Origin: an uncultured Eubacteriales bacterium
GTDB taxonomy: Bacteria; Bacillota; Clostridia; Peptostreptococcales; Anaerovoracaceae
Direction of reading: 5' to 3'
Assembly (NCBI GenBank): GCA_910583765.1
Contig: CAJTYS010000003.1
Coordinates: 1 to 64,000, forward strand
Length of the DNA: 64,000 nucleotides
Position 1 is the first letter of the stretch; every line of letters starts with the position of its first letter. The notes beneath the pieces were generated by a model. It made no database searches. It saw nothing but the letters and a program-made list of their open reading frames with translations, and had not been told where the DNA came from. Position numbers and translations under genes: made by a program. Shown here piece after piece: positions 42,871 through 50,743 of the stretch.

Positions 42871-43861
42871 AGATATACCTTAACCTTTCTGCGATCTGGT
42901 CCTTTGGGATTCCAAACAGCTTGGATGTCAGCACCAGTCTGCACGCCCGTATCTCCTGCTCTTTCAGGTACAGGTACGTGATGACCGGCTCAATGCCGAA
43001 AGGGATCACCTTGGTTTTTTCAAAGAGATCTTGAAAGCATCCGTCTTCCTGCTGCTCGAAAGCCCCGATGGACTGGTCCTGCTTTGCCTGGGAAATGGCC
43101 TCTGCCAGCCGCTGGCTCTGGGGAATCCTGGCCGTCAGTTCTTTGATGCCGTCATATCCCATGGCATAGGCTTCTTCCAGTTCCTTGACCGTGAAGCTGC
43201 CGCCGCCCGCGAAGACTCTGGCCGCCGTGTACGTGTCCTTTTTCATGCGCAGCAGACGCAGAGCGGATTTGATGTTCATCAGGTCCACTCTTGCCAGCAC
43301 ATAGTCTGTCAAAGCCTGACAGTCTATGCGTCTCGCCTTTTCTCCCATCATAGCGATGACCGCTTTGTCAATGGTCAGATCCACGATCTGGGAGTCTCTG
43401 GTCTTGGCCAGTTTTTCTGCCGCTTCCAGGCCCGCGTAGCCCAGTGCTTCCGGGACCTCTTCAAAAGAAGCATCGTCCAGTTCCTGTTTCATCTGGGGAA
43501 CCGCCACTGTGCCGCCAGTCTTGTAAAGCCCAGAGAAATCTCCGGAAGCCAGCTTGGATTTGATCATGACTTTCATGTTATGTCCGTCAATGGGATACCG
43601 GAAAATGTGGGTCAGCCCCAGATCACCGGTGATTTCTTCCACCAGCCGGTAAGTTTCCATCAGGTTTTCTTCAAAAGCCTTTTCATAATCCTCCATGGCG
43701 TGTTCCCTGAAAATCTGCCGGCCTGACAGCAGCCTGTAAGCTTCCTTTGCCGATTCCGCGTCAATGGCTTTCAGCAGATCGTCTTTTTTAATCAGCTGAT
43801 TTTCCAGATACGTGACTCTGGCCGCGGCGTGCAGGTAGTCTGTGTCTTTATAATGCATCAA
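42860..43861 (-). CDS. ntpC: V-type ATPase subunit C (d-type rotor adaptor)
   Basis: 333 aa, all-helical funnel protein that couples the central stalk to the K ring. The end QEIRACRLVLTSKLFGIPKD and ERLRYIYA is typical. It is 18 bp after subunit E. Confidence 0.92.
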   Translation of the reverse strand: MMHYKDTDYLHAAARVTYLENQLIKKDDLLKAIDAESAKEAYRLLSGRQIFREHAMEDYEKAFEENLMETYRLVEEITGDLGLTHIFRYPIDGHNMKVMIKSKLASGDFSGLYKTGGTVAVPQMKQELDDASFEEVPEALGYAGLEAAEKLAKTRDSQIVDLTIDKAVIAMMGEKARRIDCQALTDYVLARVDLMNIKSALRLLRMKKDTYTAARVFAGGGSFTVKELEEAYAMGYDGIKELTARIPQSQRLAEAISQAKQDQSIGAFEQQEDGCFQDLFEKTKVIPFGIEPVITYLYLKEQEIRACRLVLTSKLFGIPKDQIAERLRYIYAD

Positions 43862-43879
43862 TGATTACCTCCTTTTGCT

Positions 43880-44449
43880 TTATGCGAAAAGCATTGCCGC
43901 GATTTCTGATTCCATGTCTTTCTTTGCGTTTTCAATCATCACCTGGAAAGTGCAGTTGGTTTCCAGGGACTGTTCTTTGATGACCAGGCCGCCGGAAAAA
44001 TCGCCGTGTTCTTGATCCAGATCAATGTTCACGCCTTCTACCTTCAGTTTTTTTCCAAAGGCAGCGCTGTCCTGCTGGTTGAGCTGGACCCTCACCTCCT
44101 GGCTGGTGCTGAATTCGCTGATCAGCTTTTCATAGAGCGCTTTTTTCTTCTTTGGCTCCATGGCTGTCAGCTTTTCTTCTGCCAGGGCAAACGCTTGCTC
44201 TAAAGCCTTTCGCCTTGCGGAAAGCTTGATGTTCCTGCTTTCGATCCCAGCCTGGGACAAACTGCGCTGCTGGATCTCCTTTGCCCTTTGCTCGGCTTTT
44301 TCAAAGATGTCATCTTCATCAATGCGGGCTTCTTTTTCATAAAGCTTGAAAGCTTCTTCCGCGCTCTTTTTCCCGTTTTCCAGGATCTTTTCCGCTTCCG
44401 CGCTTGCTTCCGCTGTGATGGCATCCAGTATTTTTGAAATGCTGTCCAT
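43880..44449 (-). CDS. ntpE: V-type ATPase subunit E (peripheral stalk)
   Basis: 189 aa. N-terminal charged coiled coil (EASAEAEKILENGKKSAEEA) and a globular end with GGLVIKEQSLETNCTFQVMI. Pairs with the G/H-type subunit to form the stator. It lies 15 bp after subunit K. Confidence 0.9.
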   Translation of the reverse strand: MDSISKILDAITAEASAEAEKILENGKKSAEEAFKLYEKEARIDEDDIFEKAEQRAKEIQQRSLSQAGIESRNIKLSARRKALEQAFALAEEKLTAMEPKKKKALYEKLISEFSTSQEVRVQLNQQDSAAFGKKLKVEGVNIDLDQEHGDFSGGLVIKEQSLETNCTFQVMIENAKKDMESEIAAMLFA

Positions 44450-44464
44450 GTTTTTCCCCCTGTC

Positions 44465-44956
44465 TTACATCTTGATGTTGAAGATGAGAAGCATGGAGAT
44501 CAGGAATGCCAGGATCGCGTATGTTTCTACCAGGGCCGCGGATACCATTGCTTTGGAAACCTGATCCGGTTTTTTGGCGATGATTTTGATGCCCGCGGCG
44601 GAAACCCGTCCCTGAGCGATACCGGAAATCAGTCCCACGATCCCAACTGGCAGAGCCGCTACCAGAATGGCCGCGCCAGTGCCAACGGAAAGCTGCACGT
44701 CACCGCTCATCATTCCTGAGTTGAGCATGATGATGAATCCAATGAGGAATCCGTAGATGCCCTGCGTTCCTGGGAGCGCCTGGAGCACCAGACACTGTCC
44801 GAATTTTTCCGGATCTTCGCTCAACACTCCTGAGGAAGCTTCACCTACGATGCCTACGCCTTTAGCAGAACCCATGCCGCCTAAAACAACTGCGATCGCT
44901 ACGCCTACATATGCGTAAAAATTTCCGTTTGTAAACAATGTTGTAAAAGTTTCCAT
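44465..44956 (-). CDS. ntpK: V-type ATPase subunit K (Na+-type rotor ring)
   Basis: 163 aa, four helices from a duplicated hairpin. Residues L61, T64, Q65 and Y68 (ALPGTQGIYG), Q115 (GIAQGRVSA) and E144 (LVETYAIL) match the Na+ ligand set known from Enterococcus hirae NtpK. Only the second hairpin carries the carboxylate, as in that enzyme. This is direct sequence support for Na+ coupling. Confidence 0.95.
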   Translation of the reverse strand: METFTTLFTNGNFYAYVGVAIAVVLGGMGSAKGVGIVGEASSGVLSEDPEKFGQCLVLQALPGTQGIYGFLIGFIIMLNSGMMSGDVQLSVGTGAAILVAALPVGIVGLISGIAQGRVSAAGIKIIAKKPDQVSKAMVSAALVETYAILAFLISMLLIFNIKM

Positions 44957-44957
44957 T

Positions 44958-46907
44958 TTATTTTTCCTCCGTTACATTCACGTATTTTGTCTTTATTTTC
45001 AGCGGGTCGAATTTTTTCCCGCCGCCCTCATAATATTTTCCAAAAAATTCCACATACTGCAGCCTCGCTGAGTGGACATAAGCGCCTAAAGCGTTGATTC
45101 CCAAGTTCAGCAGATGGCCTGCCACAAAGATCACAAGGAACAAAATCGCTCCCAGAACGCTTCCGCCTGTCATGGTGCCCATGATGTTCACTACGCTGGC
45201 TACGACCCCTGTGGCTAGTCCCAAAGCCAGGATCCTGGAATAGGACAGCACATCAGAGAAATAACCGGTCACATCGTAGAGACTCATGACCCCTGAGGTG
45301 ATCTTTCCAATGATGGTCGGCTTTGCTCTGCCCTGTGTTAGGACCAGACCAGCGGCTCCGACAATGGACATGACCTTTCCCACGGTTCCCCATGGCTCTG
45401 GCGTGAGCAGCAGCGGCAGTCCAATGAGGAAAATGTACCAGAATCCCACATCGAAGAGCGCGCCCCATTTGTCGCCCCGCTTGATCATGATATACGCTTT
45501 GATGCCCATTCCCACAAAGAGATGGACCACGCCAAAGATACAGGACATGATCAGCACGGTCATAGGCTCGTTGAGAGGATCAATGAGCATTGGGATCTCA
45601 ACGGTCTTGCCAAAAAAGGTTTCCGCGACTTTTGGGATCACGTCACCGAACCAGCTGCCGTACAGGGCTCCCCAAAAGATGGTGGACACTCCGCAGATGC
45701 CAATCATCCGCATCATCCGCTTCGCGCCGTCTCCCACATCTAGGAATTTGGCTCCGCACAAGCCGCCGATCAGCAGCACCAGTCCATATCCAGCATCGGA
45801 CAGCATCATACCGAAGAAAATGAAGAAAAAGAGTCCGATGGCCCAGTTGGTGTCGATGCTGTGAGGGCTTGGAAGGGAATACATTTCTGTGATCGCCCCG
45901 AAAGGTTCCACCAGTTTGCTGTTTTTCATGAGCACTGGATAATCCTCATCTTTTTCCGGCTCCTTGTATTCACAGAAACAATCGTACCGTTCCATTTTTT
46001 TGTTTACCGCGTCCTTTTGTGACGATGGGATCCATCCTGTGATCACATCCACTTTTCCAGTGTGCAGAAAGTTTTCGTGGCCTGATAGACACTGGATCCG
46101 CACTTTGACCGCGTCGCTGGCCATTTCCAGGCTTTCTTTCTGCTCGGCCATTTTCTCCAGCTCTTTTTCCTGCTCTGAAATAGCCTCCTGCAGGCCTGCG
46201 ATCTGCTGCTGGAGTCCTGAAATGGCTTCACGAAAGGTCCCTTCTATGCCTTCTGGTGAAAATTCTCTGGCTCCCAACACGCTGATGGTCTCCTTGACCT
46301 GTTTTTCGTCTTTTTTCAGCAGCAGCACGGCAATGTACTGGTTTTCCTTTTCCACATAGACTTGCTGCGCGTAAAGACTGACTTCTTTTTCTTCCGCTTC
46401 CCTGCGGATGTCCTCAATGGTCCTGGGCTCCTGCAAAACGTAGAGCAGTGTCTTGCATGTTTGTGTCTCCATGGCTCCTGCCTCTAGATCAAAGGCTTTC
46501 CAAGGAAGCAGTGAGGTTTTCTGAAACTCCGCTTTTCTCAGCTCTTTTTTCAGGTCACTGATCTTTCCAGTGATGGCTTCAATTTTTCCGCAGGCTGAGA
46601 TGGTGTCCATCAAGACTTGATCATCCATCAATTCTTCATAAGTTTTGATGGGCCGCTTTGAAAACATGCCTTTCTTTTTCCCAAAATCCTTTAAGGCCGC
46701 AAGGCTTTCCTGGAGCCTGTCCAGCAGATTTTCTTCTCTGGAAAGATCCAGGCTTTCTCCTGGCTGGAGCAATGCCGCCGCGTCTGCTGACAGCATGTCC
46801 TCTGTTTGGACAGGCTGCACGACTCCGCATCTCAGCAGTTCCTCCATCACATCGGCAGACTGGCTTCTGAGACTGTAGATGTAGATTTTTTCCATTTTTT
46901 CAATCAT
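44958..46907 (-). CDS. ntpI: V-type ATPase subunit I (a-type stator)
   Basis: 649 aa. The N-terminal ~330 residues are cytoplasmic and coiled (GLQQQIAGLQEAISEQEKEL). The C-terminal half has about seven helices with DTNWAIGLFFFIFFGMMLSD, YFSDVLSYSRILALGLATGV and HLLNLGINALGAYVHSARLQ, including the essential Arg of the ion channel. One base separates its stop from subunit K. Confidence 0.94.
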   Translation of the reverse strand: MIEKMEKIYIYSLRSQSADVMEELLRCGVVQPVQTEDMLSADAAALLQPGESLDLSREENLLDRLQESLAALKDFGKKKGMFSKRPIKTYEELMDDQVLMDTISACGKIEAITGKISDLKKELRKAEFQKTSLLPWKAFDLEAGAMETQTCKTLLYVLQEPRTIEDIRREAEEKEVSLYAQQVYVEKENQYIAVLLLKKDEKQVKETISVLGAREFSPEGIEGTFREAISGLQQQIAGLQEAISEQEKELEKMAEQKESLEMASDAVKVRIQCLSGHENFLHTGKVDVITGWIPSSQKDAVNKKMERYDCFCEYKEPEKDEDYPVLMKNSKLVEPFGAITEMYSLPSPHSIDTNWAIGLFFFIFFGMMLSDAGYGLVLLIGGLCGAKFLDVGDGAKRMMRMIGICGVSTIFWGALYGSWFGDVIPKVAETFFGKTVEIPMLIDPLNEPMTVLIMSCIFGVVHLFVGMGIKAYIMIKRGDKWGALFDVGFWYIFLIGLPLLLTPEPWGTVGKVMSIVGAAGLVLTQGRAKPTIIGKITSGVMSLYDVTGYFSDVLSYSRILALGLATGVVASVVNIMGTMTGGSVLGAILFLVIFVAGHLLNLGINALGAYVHSARLQYVEFFGKYYEGGGKKFDPLKIKTKYVNVTEEK

Positions 46908-47218
46908 AGATTATCCACGATCCCTTCCACAATTTTCAGTGCTGCTTGATCCATTCTGCTTTGGGCAATTTTCAAAATCTCGTCCGCGGCTTTTTTCGCT
47001 TCTGCCACAGTCTCCGCTGCCAGGCTCTTTGCCTTTTCTTCAGCTAAGGCGACGACTTGCTGGGCCTTTTTGTTGGCGTCCGCGACAGCGTTTTCAATAT
47101 GTTTTTTTCCATCGCTTTTGGCTTGGGCCGCCGCTTGATCCGCCTGTGCGTGGGCTTCAGCTTTGCGCTGCTGGGCCTGTGCTTCCGCAGCTTTGATTTT
47201 GTCAATGACATCCTGCAT
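46904..47218 (-). CDS. V-type ATPase G/H-type peripheral stalk subunit
   Basis: 104 aa, almost entirely an Ala/Lys/Gln-rich coiled coil (AEAQAQQRKAEAHAQADQAA), as in NtpF/AhaH. It pairs with subunit E. The ATG at 47218 follows AAAGGAGG; a GTG two codons earlier is less well placed. First gene of the operon, overlapping subunit I by 4 bp. Confidence 0.88.
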   Translation of the reverse strand: MQDVIDKIKAAEAQAQQRKAEAHAQADQAAAQAKSDGKKHIENAVADANKKAQQVVALAEEKAKSLAAETVAEAKKAADEILKIAQSRMDQAALKIVEGIVDNL

Positions 47219-47965
47219 ACGCACTTCCTCCTTTCGTAACTTTACTGTGTCAAAGAATCAATTCTTTCCTATATATATTAGCAGAGCGCATAAAAATAGA
47301 AAAGTACTTTTTCTTTCTTCCAAAAAATAGTTATCTTCACGCAATTCTGATTAATTACAATATTGCTCTACTCTCGTTATTGCAACGGTTAGGGGCATTT
47401 TTCCTAAGATGCGTTGAAATTTCAACTCCTTTTTTAAAGGGCTTTTGCCTTGTATACTGTATCTTTATTTATGCATGGAAAATTCGGGAAATTTGTTGGG
47501 AAAATGAGTATTAGTTTGCTGCATTTTATTGTTGTTTGCGATTGCCCCATAGGAAAATGTTTTGAACGCTGTGCTTATGGGGTCGGAAAAAATCGGAAAG
47601 CCGCATCCCTGGTTTGCTCTGTTTCTTTCACCAGTAAAATACGCATGATTTTTCCTGGACCCTCTTTGAAAAGGGAAATCAGGGAACCTGACCCGCTGCT
47701 TTTTCTTTTCGTATTTTTGTTTTTGATTCTATGATGATTCTTCCCTTGGTTTTGGCAGAATATACCTAAAAAAGTCGCTCAATGGCAAAGTCAGATTTGC
47801 GAGTTTTCTTTGAATAGATCGTAATAATACAAGAAGATTGTCATGAGGCCAGTGTCCACAGAAATAGCGAGCATCGAATCGCGATAGCCACAATTCCAAG
47901 AACAAATCTTCGCCAAAAAGATACAAGCCTAGCGGGTGCTTTGCCGCTATAAAAAGAAAAGAAGA
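47219..47965. other. Largely non-coding region upstream of the V-ATPase operon
   Basis: A/T-rich region with the ATPase promoter, two near-palindromes (AGAAAAGTACTTTTTCT near 47298; GTTGAAATTTCAAC near 47412) and no convincing gene. A minus-strand open frame (47729-48163) reads through the terminator at 47966-48000 and lacks a good start. Part of it (RFDARYFCGHWPHDNLLVLL) looks protein-like and may be a remnant, but I cannot name it. Confidence 0.4.
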
Positions 47966-48000
47966 ATCCCCGAACCGTGGCGCGACACAGTCCGGGGATT
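47950..48000 (-). terminator. Terminator of the aldehyde dehydrogenase gene
   Basis: Arms AATCCCCG (47966-47973 region) and CGGGGATT (47993-48000), followed on the minus strand by CTTCTTTTCTTTTTATAG. It lies ~275 bp beyond the stop at 48276; another hairpin (48178-48185/48210-48217) lies between without a T run. Confidence 0.75.
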
Positions 48001-48275
48001 TCATTCTTTGTTCACATGGAACTTTTGCATCTTTTTTGCCTAGTGGCATTATAGCATATGCAGAAAAGTTATTCAATATGCTTTTATTCAGAAATTTTAT
48101 CCTTACCTGGTGTGCGTCAGGGGGCGCAAAATAAGGATTTTCGCTGATTGACACACGTTCCATTTACTCCCAAGCTGTGTGAGGCATCTTTGCTTTAGGC
48201 TGGCTACCCGCCTCACAAGGCCTTTCGCAAATTTAGAACACTGCTTTTCTGATGGCTTTTAAAACCGCTCTCGCC

Positions 48276-49652
48276 CTATCCCCACAACTCTTCTTCTGTC
48301 GGCACATGATTGTCCGGCATGTAACGAGCGATTCTGGAAACATTCATCAAATGTTTGTAATCCAGATTTTCCGAAATGCTGTTGTGCCCCCAGCTGCCGC
48401 AGCCCAATGTGTTGGTGGGTGCCAGGCCATTGTAATAGCTGCCGCCCGCGCTGCTCGCGGAGATCTGATTGATGACGAACCGAGAAACGCACAACTGGGT
48501 GCCCACGTACTGGATATGCTCCTCTGAATCAGAATGGAAGGCTACGCTGTGGCCTTTGCCCTCTTTTTCCAGGTTTTCTCTGGCAATGTTCACGCCCTCT
48601 GCCAGATCCTTGTATTTGTAAGCGGAAATCACTGGAGCCATTTTCTCACCGCCCAGAGGATCTGTCAGACCTGTCCCATCAGCCACGGCCACAATGATCT
48701 TAGTCCCTTCTGGAATCTGAATCCCTGCCAGCTCAGCGATCTTCGCAGGCGACTGTCCCACAGAATGGCGGTTGGGTTTTCCGTCTGCGAACAGCGCCTG
48801 ACGGATGCCTTCCAGCTCTTGGGGCTTTCTTACCACATAACCGCCGTGTTTCTCAAATTCTGCCATGATCCCCTCGAAATCCTGTTCCGGGCAGATGACT
48901 GACTGCTCGCCGGAACAGATGATGCCGTAATCATACGTCCTGCCGGTAATGATCTTTGGCACTGCTTCTTTATAATCATATCCCTGGTCAATGATGCACT
49001 GGACGTTTCCCGCGCCCACGCCCAGAGCTGGCCTGCCAGAGCTGTAAGCCGCGTTCACCATGCCCGCGCCGCCTGTGGCGATCACCACGTCCGCAGAAGA
49101 GATCAGGTTCCGAGTGTTTTCCCTGGACTGCTGGTCCAGAATCTGGATTAAATACTCTGGATATCCCAACTTTTTCAGTTCTTCATTGATCATGTCCACT
49201 GTTTTGGTGCTGCATTTCAGCGCCTTATGGTGCGGGGTGATGATAATAGCGTTTCCGCACTTTAGAGCAAACATGGCGTTGCTCATGGGCGTGACAATCG
49301 GGTTGGTGCAAGGCGTGATAGCCGCGATCACACCCATGGGTTTGGCAATGGTGGTGATCCCCGTCTCTTCGTTGGTTTCCAGGATGCCCCTGGACTTCTT
49401 GCCTCTGAGATTGTTCCACACGATCCCCGCTTTCTGCTTGTTTTTCGCGATTTTGTCCGGCACATTGCCCATGCCTGTTTCCTCCACTGCGATCTCTGCC
49501 AGAAATTCCGCGTTTTCATAGACTACTTTGCCGATGGTTTTCACCGCCAGGTCCACCTGCTCCTGGCTCATGGTTTCAAATTCCGCCTGGGCTTTTTGGG
49601 CCCGCTCTATATAGCCTCGGATGTATGCTCTGCTCATTGCCTGTTCGTCCAT
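48276..49652 (-). CDS. CoA-acylating aldehyde dehydrogenase
   Basis: 458 aa, aldehyde dehydrogenase fold of the acylating class (EutE/PduP, SucD, SauS). Catalytic Cys in GIICSGEQSVI; NAD/CoA site region ITPCTNPIVTPMSN and ADVVIATGGAGMVNAAYSSG. The C-terminus (GCGSWGHNSISENLDYKHLMN) is closest, from memory, to succinate-semialdehyde or sulfoacetaldehyde types. It converts an aldehyde, CoA and NAD(P)+ to an acyl-CoA. ATG at 49652 follows GGGAGG by nine bases. Single gene with its own promoter and terminator; no microcompartment genes nearby. The exact aldehyde is open. Confidence 0.85.
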   Translation of the reverse strand: MDEQAMSRAYIRGYIERAQKAQAEFETMSQEQVDLAVKTIGKVVYENAEFLAEIAVEETGMGNVPDKIAKNKQKAGIVWNNLRGKKSRGILETNEETGITTIAKPMGVIAAITPCTNPIVTPMSNAMFALKCGNAIIITPHHKALKCSTKTVDMINEELKKLGYPEYLIQILDQQSRENTRNLISSADVVIATGGAGMVNAAYSSGRPALGVGAGNVQCIIDQGYDYKEAVPKIITGRTYDYGIICSGEQSVICPEQDFEGIMAEFEKHGGYVVRKPQELEGIRQALFADGKPNRHSVGQSPAKIAELAGIQIPEGTKIIVAVADGTGLTDPLGGEKMAPVISAYKYKDLAEGVNIARENLEKEGKGHSVAFHSDSEEHIQYVGTQLCVSRFVINQISASSAGGSYYNGLAPTNTLGCGSWGHNSISENLDYKHLMNVSRIARYMPDNHVPTEEELWG

Positions 49653-49718
49653 TTTCAAAATCCTCCCGTTTTTACTGCCAATGATCTTGGTCTCTATTTG
49701 ATAGTCTCCTACTTTACG

Positions 49719-49746
49719 ATTGTAATGGAAGGAATGGATTTGTCAA
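49719..49746 (-). promoter_or_regulatory. Promoter of the aldehyde dehydrogenase gene
   Basis: Minus-strand TTGACA (49741-49746) and TACAAT (49719-49724), spacing 16 bp, ~67 bp upstream of the start codon. Confidence 0.65.
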
Positions 49747-49861
49747 TCGTCTTTGGGAAAATGGCATCAAAAAAGCAAGCCATTCCATCTGTCATTGCTT
49801 GGATCCCATGCCTTGGCGAAATTCGCAGCGAAAATTTTCTGCGTTTATTTGTGAATCCCTC

Positions 49862-49920
49862 TTGACAGCCAAGGAAAAAAGCAGTATATTGTGTTTAACG
49901 ATTAAACAATCATTTAATCG
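49862..49920 (+). promoter_or_regulatory. Promoter and metal-responsive operator of the ArsR gene
   Basis: TTGACA (49862-49867) and TATATT (49885-49890) are 17 bp apart. Right after the expected start site is the 8-bp inverted repeat CGATTAAA/TTTAATCG (49899-49906/49913-49920). Its core ATTAAACA-N5-TTAATC recurs at 50369-50387, so the same ArsR protein probably binds both. Confidence 0.8.
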
Positions 49921-49942
49921 AATTTTGAAAGGAGACCTTGCG

Positions 49943-50302
49943 ATGACAGTACGCAGACTTCCCCACGATCATGGCAATCACACTTTGGAATTATTGGAAC
50001 ACGAACCGGCTCAGGAAGCCTTTGAAAAAGCGTCCAATACGTTCCAGCTCATCAGTGACCCGACTCGGCTGAAGATTTTATGGCTTTTATGCCATAGCGA
50101 AGAATGCGTCATCAACATCGCCGCGGCTATTGACATGAGTTCGCCTGCGGTCTCCCACCACCTCCGAGTCTTAAAGCAGTCTGGTCTTCTCACCAGCCGC
50201 AGGGAGGGAAAAGAGGCATATTACACTCTGGCCAAAACGCCGGAAGCAGATCTGGTCCACAAAATCGTGGACAGTGTCTTTGACATGAACTGCAAAGTAT
50301 GA
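49943..50302 (+). CDS. ArsR/CadC/CzrA-type metal-sensing repressor
   Basis: 119 aa from the ATG at 49943 (AAAGGAG upstream); the in-frame extension to 49799 covers the promoter. ArsR winged helix: FQLISDPTRLKILWLLCHSE, INIAAAIDMSSPAVSHHLRV and REGKEAYYTLAK. Possible metal residues are the N-terminal HDHGNH, the ECVIN Cys and the C-terminal MNC. The neighbouring HMA protein and P-type ATPase indicate derepression by Zn, Cd or Pb. Confidence 0.88.
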   Translation: MTVRRLPHDHGNHTLELLEHEPAQEAFEKASNTFQLISDPTRLKILWLLCHSEECVINIAAAIDMSSPAVSHHLRVLKQSGLLTSRREGKEAYYTLAKTPEADLVHKIVDSVFDMNCKV

Positions 50303-50368
50303 TGGCGCTCATGAAAGGAACATGACCTGCGCTATTCTAGACAAAGAGGCAAAAAATTTTACCCGTTA

Positions 50369-50387
50369 ATTAAACACTTGCTTAATC
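50369..50387 (+). promoter_or_regulatory. Second ArsR operator before the HMA/P-type ATPase genes
   Basis: ATTAAACACTTGCTTAATC repeats the arms of the operator at 49901 with a different 5-bp centre. It lies 22 bp before the HMA start codon and its AGGAGG. Confidence 0.7.
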
Positions 50388-50409
50388 ATTTATTTAGGAG
50401 GAAACAAAA

Positions 50410-50628
50410 ATGAAACGCTCATTCAAATTATCAGAACTAGACTGCGCCAACTGCGCGGCAAAAATGGAAACCGCGATTAACAAGCTGGAGCCTGTGGACA
50501 ACGCGACGATCAACTTCATGTCCCAGCGACTGACTCTGGAAGCCGCGGACGACAAATTCGATGAAGCCCTTGACCTTGCCCAGAAAGCCATCAATAAGGT
50601 AGAGCGGGGCTGTAAGATCGTCCGCTAA
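50410..50628 (+). CDS. Small heavy-metal-associated (HMA) domain protein
   Basis: 72 aa, one ferredoxin-like HMA domain. C12 and C15 in LDCANCAAKME are the metal ligands. It probably passes or buffers metal for the P-type ATPase 116 bp downstream, which lacks its own N-terminal HMA domain; the two look like a split version of a fused protein. AGGAGG precedes the ATG. Confidence 0.9.
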   Translation: MKRSFKLSELDCANCAAKMETAINKLEPVDNATINFMSQRLTLEAADDKFDEALDLAQKAINKVERGCKIVR

Positions 50629-50743
50629 TCACAGGGGACCAGCCGAACGCGCCTTCTGACGCTGAAAATCCGCGTCAAGTCACGCAGTCCGGTTCCTGGT
50701 GCCCAATACAGCTCTCACACCGATTCGAAAGGGGAAATGACAT

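Noticed and set aside
47729..48163. 144-aa minus-strand ORF
   Set aside because: It reads through a strong terminator hairpin and lacks a convincing start; at most a remnant in its second half.
48178..48217. Hairpin as terminator of the aldehyde dehydrogenase
   Set aside because: The 8-bp stem has no T run on the minus strand; the hairpin at 47966-48000 is the better terminator.
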